DNA of 9,914 nt from an uncultured Bacteroides sp. (GTDB taxonomy: Bacteria; Bacteroidota; Bacteroidia; Bacteroidales; Bacteroidaceae): the NCBI GenBank assembly GCA_900555635.1, contig USLU01000119.1, positions 1 to 9,914 of the forward strand, read 5' to 3'. Positions 5,476 to 9,914 of the stretch are shown here, in pieces. The first letter of the stretch is position 1, and each line of letters starts with the position of its first letter. The notes beneath the pieces are model-generated. The model was not told where the DNA came from, ran no database searches, and saw only the letters and a program-made list of their open reading frames with translations. Made by a program: the position numbers and the translations under genes.

Positions 5476-6795
5476 TTATTGAAAGGCTATAGTCGATGGG
5501 AACCAATAAGTACCAGTATAATCAATTACTTCTTTTTGAGTACCAGTGACTCCATTTGCTATGTAAATATTAGTATTTAAATAATGTGTCGACCATCCGT
5601 CTTCTGTATAACTAATATATACATCTCCATTTCTGGGATCGACTTGAACACCTGCTCCATATACCGATTTATCAGCAGCGGGAGCAGAGAAGAATAGGGT
5701 AGCATTTTTTGTTTCTACATTATATTTATAAATGTTCTTGCCATATACACTGTAACCTTCTTCAAACATTTGTACTAAATATAATGCATTCTCTGTTATA
5801 GATGCACATAAGCCTGTAGGAGTATAGCCCCACTGATTATAAAAAACACTAAGTCCGTTAGGTAATTCAACTTCTTCATAATCTAATGTCTCTACATTAA
5901 TTTTAATTAATTTGTTACCATTTGCGCCCCATAATGTGCCATCCTTGGTTTGGGCGAATCCTGTTTTTATTTGGTAGGCTATGTCTTGTTTAAAGGAAAG
6001 ATCATTGGTATTATATACTTTAATTGTGTTTTTGCTGCTAATGAATATGTATTTGTCTGTTTTATATATATCTTCATTATCGCTGCTAACTGCATCTAAA
6101 CCTGATAACTTTTCACCTAATGTCAATTGCTTTAAATTAACTTTGAATGCTCCATTACTAGTCGTAAGAATACCAGTTTCATTATTAACAATGCAAAAGT
6201 TTTGTCCTTGTGCATTTTGGTCCAACCCGTCTTCTATCTTATTCACAATTTGGTTATTTTCCAAATTCATTTTAACAAGGAAAGGACTTTGTTTACTAAC
6301 GATATACATATAACCGTTATTGATAATACCTACAGCTGAAGTTACTCCTAGTCCTTCTACTATATTATATTGCCATTGTTCCTGTTTGTATCTATTAACA
6401 GAACCTTTGCCTTGACCTTCATTAATAACATAGAATGGTGGTTTAACGACTATTATATTAATACTTTTTTCCTGCGCTTCATTGTTGGCTGTTACAGTTA
6501 GCGTTATCGTGTGAGTTCCTGTGACATCACTTTGAAAAGTATAAGTGCTTTGGGTAGAGACTTCCTTTCCAGCTGTTGACCATGAGTAATGAACTTCTCC
6601 TTGTGGGTTGCTTAATTGAGCTTCAAGTTGAATAATTTGTCCTGTTACTATAGTAGTTCCATCTTCTACACCTAAACTGGAAATTTCTACTTTTGTGCTA
6701 TTGTCATCGTCATCACTACATGATGTTGAAACAAATGGCAGTGCGAATAATGCCAACAGATAAAGTTGGCTGATTAAGAATTTCATTTTCTTCAT
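5476..6795 (-). CDS. Surface lipoprotein with PKD-like domain and DUF5074-like beta-propeller
   Basis: Encodes a 439-residue lipoprotein. The signal peptide (1-25) ends in a lipobox, FVSTSC, with lipidated Cys26. The following SDDDDN is an acidic lipoprotein export signal typical of Bacteroidetes and implies display on the cell surface. Residues about 35-116 form a PKD/Ig-like domain, with YSWSTAGKEV and a GTHTITLTVTA strand. From about 120 (PPFYVINEGQGKGSVNRY) to the end it has repeated short beta-strand units typical of a DUF5074/YncE-like propeller, including GVQVDPRNGDVYISYTEDG. It follows the 670-residue propeller lipoprotein by 40 bp, in an operon headed by a BtuB-like receptor. A role in ligand capture for that receptor is inferred. 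A substrate other than cobalamin is possible, because DUF5074 proteins accompany several kinds of receptor. ATG at 6793-6795 gives a normal signal peptide; a second Met lies three codons later. AT-rich codon use contrasts with tnaA. Confidence 0.85.
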   Translation of the reverse strand: MKKMKFLISQLYLLALFALPFVSTSCSDDDDNSTKVEISSLGVEDGTTIVTGQIIQLEAQLSNPQGEVHYSWSTAGKEVSTQSTYTFQSDVTGTHTITLTVTANNEAQEKSINIIVVKPPFYVINEGQGKGSVNRYKQEQWQYNIVEGLGVTSAVGIINNGYMYIVSKQSPFLVKMNLENNQIVNKIEDGLDQNAQGQNFCIVNNETGILTTSNGAFKVNLKQLTLGEKLSGLDAVSSDNEDIYKTDKYIFISSKNTIKVYNTNDLSFKQDIAYQIKTGFAQTKDGTLWGANGNKLIKINVETLDYEEVELPNGLSVFYNQWGYTPTGLCASITENALYLVQMFEEGYSVYGKNIYKYNVETKNATLFFSAPAADKSVYGAGVQVDPRNGDVYISYTEDGWSTHYLNTNIYIANGVTGTQKEVIDYTGTYWFPSTIAFQ

Positions 6796-6835
6796 TTTTC
6801 TTGAATTAATAAATTATATATAGTTTATTGTCTTT

Positions 6836-8848
6836 CTATTTCTTGAAGTGTAAATCTTCAACGGCCTGTAGCTCTGTGGAGATTTCTCCCATCCATCCAC
6901 TATTTTGGTTGACTGCCGTATAGATTCTTACAAAATCGATTCCATCTAATACGACAGGATTTCCGTTCTTATCTACTGCCCAGTCTATTTTGAATTTACA
7001 TTGTTCTTCTCCATTCGGATGATTATCGGCATATCCCCAGGCATAACAATAACCCACCCAATGTTCGGGCATATTTTCATGCGGTTCATTCACTGTATTA
7101 TCTTTCAGACGACTTCCGTGGAATGTGATTTGATCTTCCTTTATCCATGCTGGGTAATAAGAATTTGTTGTATGGTAATCATTCCGATATACATATCCTT
7201 CATTACCTTTATTGTCAGTCCACTTAACATCTTCTTTCGGAGAGGATGGGCGATAATATGTGATTGTATAATTTTTGGTCGTAGCAGGAGAGTTATATTC
7301 ACTTCCTGCTAGTTCATACCATTCATCATCTGCTAATCCATTTCCATTAGTGTCTTTGGACACTAATACAATACCAGGTTCAGCGCTTCCCCCGAGAGCA
7401 CCGGTCAATGTTCCGAACATATCATAGTATGCGTTACCATATATCTTAAGATCGTATTCACCCGGGACATTAGGAACGGTATGATCGAATCCTACTGTGA
7501 TATAACCACCATATGCTCCAAGACTAATCAAGCATAGGTCGGTATCTTTCAATTGTTCTTCTGCATATTTTCTAACCTCTTCAGCGGTATAATTCTCTTT
7601 ATAAGCAGTGGTAACAGTATTCATATATTGACTGGGAGCCGGATTGTAGTCTAATACTTTATTGGCAAAAGCAGAGGGGGCATTCGAGTCGGATTCTTCT
7701 CCGTCACTATCCCCAGTCGATGCTTTTTGGCTAAATATGACACTGTTGGGATTGAGACCGATACGGTTTAATCTGAATAATAATTGACCGTTTGTATTGA
7801 AACATAATACATCTCCGGTTATCGTATAGCTATATGCTTCTGTGATATACACATTACCACTATAAGGGTTGACATTAATGCTATATGGAGTACTAATCTT
7901 AGTTCCATCTGTGATGAAATTCTCCCGTATCGTCTCTCCGGTTCTTAAGTTTAGTACTTTGATAGACGATGCTTCGGTATTGTAATTATAATTATATAGA
8001 TAGGCTATGTTGTTATTATCGATGGCAAAGTTCATCACTTTTTCGTTATAAATGCGTTCTACTTCGTCCGTTTGGCTATTAATCTTCACAAAGTTAAAAT
8101 CTCCGTCTGCAATATTGCTTCCATAAGTTGCCACATAGACCGCTTCGTCCGGTCCTGGTGAAATACAGCCGGGGTTAGGACCAACTTCTATCTTTTTTAT
8201 TTCGGTGAAAGATTCGATGTCGATAACGGAGACTGTATTATCTACCCCTAATCCTTCCGAATAGTCTAATCCTCCAGAGTTGGAGACATACAATTTCTTA
8301 TTCTTAACACAAATGTTTTCCGGATTTCTTCCGGCTTTTGTGAAACTTTCTATTTGCAGCGAAGTCGTATCAATACGTGCTACTGTTCCATCAAACGAAC
8401 ATACATATGCTTTGTTTTCATAGAAAGCGATATGGCGTGGTTGTCTGGAACTTCCATTATCCGTAAACATGGGGATTTGTTTGATCGATATACCTGTTTG
8501 GAAGTCAATCACTTCAATGGTACTTGATACATTCACTACAATATACAGTTTACTTCCGTAGAGTACAATGTCGTTGGCTGTATCACCTAGCCCACGCTTA
8601 TTCAAGTCTTTAAAATAGTTTTTGACTAGTTTGTTGCTTTTGAATGAATATTTAGCTAATGAACTATTGTTCAAGTTGAACAAACCCTCACTTAATATGT
8701 ATATTTCGGCTGTTCCGGTTTCTGTAATATTACCATCTATGGTTGTTGAAGTCGACTTGTCTTCTAAGTCATCGCAAGCTACGAAGAGTGACAGGAATGC
8801 GCAAAATAGTGTCTGATATATATATAATATTTTTGTTCTTATATTCAT
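6836..8848 (-). CDS. BtuG-like surface lipoprotein: YncE-type propeller fused to a C-terminal domain
   Basis: Encodes a 670-residue lipoprotein. The signal peptide ends in LFVAC with lipidated Cys25, and CDDLEDK supplies acidic residues that direct surface export. Residues about 45-375 form a YncE-like seven-bladed propeller, with blades marked by AEIYILSEG, KLYIVVN, KAYVCS, KLYVSNSGG, AVYVATYGS and GNVYITEA. Such propellers next to BtuB receptors are the BtuG family, which binds vitamin B12 and caps the receptor. An acidic Ser/Asp linker (about 377-392) leads to a second domain (about 393-670) containing a calcium-site-like DTNGNGLADDE (499-509), GSAEPGIVL, CYAWGYADNHPNG and a C-terminal DGIDFVRIYTAVNQ. 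I recognise this part only as a domain of Bacteroides cell-surface proteins of unknown function. The gene starts 19 bp after the receptor stop, with a weak AGGT about 6 nt before ATG. Cobalamin binding is inferred. Confidence 0.85.
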   Translation of the reverse strand: MNIRTKILYIYQTLFCAFLSLFVACDDLEDKSTSTTIDGNITETGTAEIYILSEGLFNLNNSSLAKYSFKSNKLVKNYFKDLNKRGLGDTANDIVLYGSKLYIVVNVSSTIEVIDFQTGISIKQIPMFTDNGSSRQPRHIAFYENKAYVCSFDGTVARIDTTSLQIESFTKAGRNPENICVKNKKLYVSNSGGLDYSEGLGVDNTVSVIDIESFTEIKKIEVGPNPGCISPGPDEAVYVATYGSNIADGDFNFVKINSQTDEVERIYNEKVMNFAIDNNNIAYLYNYNYNTEASSIKVLNLRTGETIRENFITDGTKISTPYSINVNPYSGNVYITEAYSYTITGDVLCFNTNGQLLFRLNRIGLNPNSVIFSQKASTGDSDGEESDSNAPSAFANKVLDYNPAPSQYMNTVTTAYKENYTAEEVRKYAEEQLKDTDLCLISLGAYGGYITVGFDHTVPNVPGEYDLKIYGNAYYDMFGTLTGALGGSAEPGIVLVSKDTNGNGLADDEWYELAGSEYNSPATTKNYTITYYRPSSPKEDVKWTDNKGNEGYVYRNDYHTTNSYYPAWIKEDQITFHGSRLKDNTVNEPHENMPEHWVGYCYAWGYADNHPNGEEQCKFKIDWAVDKNGNPVVLDGIDFVRIYTAVNQNSGWMGEISTELQAVEDLHFKK

Positions 8849-8867
8849 AATTTACCTGCTTTTATTC

Positions 8868-9914
8868 TTAATATCTTATATTTAAAGTTGCTCTGACGGA
8901 GCGCCCTGGCATGGGGAAGTTTTTCACAATCTCATAGTTTTTGTTGGCTATGTTTAGTACTTCTACACTGACTGAAGTATGAGTTTTTAGAATGTGAAAA
9001 CTGCGACTTATTGAAATACTATGATCGCTATAACCCTCCATACTATTCTCGGCTATATTTTCATTCTGCACATACCGTTTCCCAGAGAAGAGGAATGAAT
9101 ACGAAAAGTTGATCCACGGTGTTTCGATGCCGGCTTGTCCCAAACCGGATACACGAGGAGTATAAGCTATCTGATGTTTGTAAGTCCTCCCTGCTTCGGT
9201 AGTGGGGTCAGAATTAGTTATATCCAAAGCTTGTTGGTAGGTATAATTACCGGAGAGATTAATACGGATTCTTTCCCAGGGCTGAAGAGATAAACTACCC
9301 GTGGCGTCAATTCCTTTGATTTCAACCTCACCCAAATTTCTCATACTCCATACGGCAAGATTCTTAGTTGGGTAGGCGATGATTTTATCTGTCACCTTGT
9401 TGTAATATGCATCGATTGTGGCAGATAAATAAGGTAAGAACGGACATACGTTTTTGCTATATGTCAGACCTACGTTGTATTGTCGTGCGTTTTCCGGTCT
9501 TAATTTAGTGTTTCCCACTTCCTGATAATATAAATCATTGAAACTAGGTAAACGGAAAATGTCTTTATAAAAGAAGCGAATACGGAATTCTTCGTGATAA
9601 AATGGTTTGAATGAAGCACTTATATATGGTGTTAATTTACGATGGTTGCCGGCACTACCCCCTTCTTTTACATCCTCGTTGATAATTGTTGCTAAAGCTG
9701 ATGCAGAGATTGTTAGCCAATCATTCATGTACTTCCCCGCAAAAGCTGTCAACCATGAATAACGTGTAGGTTGTGCAAACTCATTAAGATTAGCATTCAT
9801 TGTATTGATGCTTCCATCTGTAGAAAGAGAGAATGAAAGATTGTCCAACATCCGGTAGAGGACAGAAGCAGAGAGGTAATACTCTTGTTGATAATAACTG
9901 TTTTCTGTCTTACC
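8868..9914 (-). CDS. TonB-dependent outer-membrane receptor, BtuB-like, C-terminal barrel (5' end outside window)
   Basis: The frame is open from the window edge to the TAA at 8868-8870, giving 348 residues of the C-terminal beta-barrel. Amphipathic strands alternate with turns. The FRLPSFNDLYYQEVGNTKLRPENARQYNVGL segment is the region conserved in BtuB-like and other vitamin or siderophore receptors (key elements: R-P-S-F-N-D-L-Y, G-N, L-R-P-E, Q-Y). The protein ends SVRATLNIRY, with a terminal aromatic residue as expected for recognition by the Bam machinery. The plug domain and TonB box lie beyond the window. There is no SusD partner downstream; instead two propeller lipoproteins follow, 19 and then 40 bp apart, which is the arrangement of Bacteroides btuB-btuG vitamin B12 loci. 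TonB-dependent uptake of cobalamin across the outer membrane is therefore the best guess, but the ligand is not shown by the barrel sequence itself. Confidence 0.87.
   Translation of the reverse strand, partial: GKTENSYYQQEYYLSASVLYRMLDNLSFSLSTDGSINTMNANLNEFAQPTRYSWLTAFAGKYMNDWLTISASALATIINEDVKEGGSAGNHRKLTPYISASFKPFYHEEFRIRFFYKDIFRLPSFNDLYYQEVGNTKLRPENARQYNVGLTYSKNVCPFLPYLSATIDAYYNKVTDKIIAYPTKNLAVWSMRNLGEVEIKGIDATGSLSLQPWERIRINLSGNYTYQQALDITNSDPTTEAGRTYKHQIAYTPRVSGLGQAGIETPWINFSYSFLFSGKRYVQNENIAENSMEGYSDHSISISRSFHILKTHTSVSVEVLNIANKNYEIVKNFPMPGRSVRATLNIRY

Noticed and set aside
7001..7312. Hydrophobic open frame on the + strand opposite the 670-residue lipoprotein
   Set aside because: The Ile/Phe-rich translation is the shadow of Asn/Asp/Tyr codons on the real coding strand.
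8868..9914. SusC/SusD-type glycan uptake locus
   Set aside because: No SusD gene follows the receptor; the downstream genes are propeller lipoproteins, and the barrel motif resembles BtuB-like receptors.

Overview
The window looks like a chromosomal segment of a gut Bacteroides. The main signs are TAnnTTTG-type -7 boxes, weak Shine-Dalgarno signals, surface lipoproteins with an acidic run after the lipidated cysteine, and Bacteroidetes-type gene families (GldE, the Fer4_19/small-GNAT pair, a BtuB-like receptor with propeller lipoproteins). No rRNA, tRNA, CRISPR array, insertion sequence or phage gene is visible.

Left part (1-3096, + strand): the 3' end of mutY, then ssb, gldE and a 4'-phosphopantetheinyl transferase. 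ssb appears to have its own promoter and a strong hairpin terminator. gldE and the transferase overlap by 23 bp and are probably co-expressed. This is a housekeeping block: base-excision repair, single-strand DNA binding, a CNNM/CorC-type membrane protein and carrier-protein activation.

Centre (3170-5257): a three-arm bidirectional terminator separates the + strand block from convergent - strand genes. The first two are a tight pair, a small GNAT acetyltransferase followed by a three-cysteine Fe-S protein. Upstream of them lies tnaA (tryptophanase, indole production). It is broken here by a 10-bp insertion that creates 8-bp direct repeats and a 16-bp perfect palindrome. The rest of the gene looks intact.

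Right part (5258-9914, - strand): an operon read from the right edge. It holds the C-terminal barrel of a TonB-dependent receptor resembling BtuB, then a 670-residue surface lipoprotein (a BtuG-like beta-propeller fused to a second domain), then a 439-residue surface lipoprotein (PKD-like domain plus DUF5074-like propeller). A strong hairpin terminator at 5404-5440 ends it. The likely job is capture and outer-membrane import of a scarce ligand, most plausibly cobalamin. The substrate is inferred from family and gene order. The receptor's N-terminus and any upstream cobalamin riboswitch lie beyond the window.

The points most worth a second look are the repeat-bounded lesion in tnaA, which loss of one 10-bp unit would put back in frame, and the two-domain architecture of the propeller lipoprotein.
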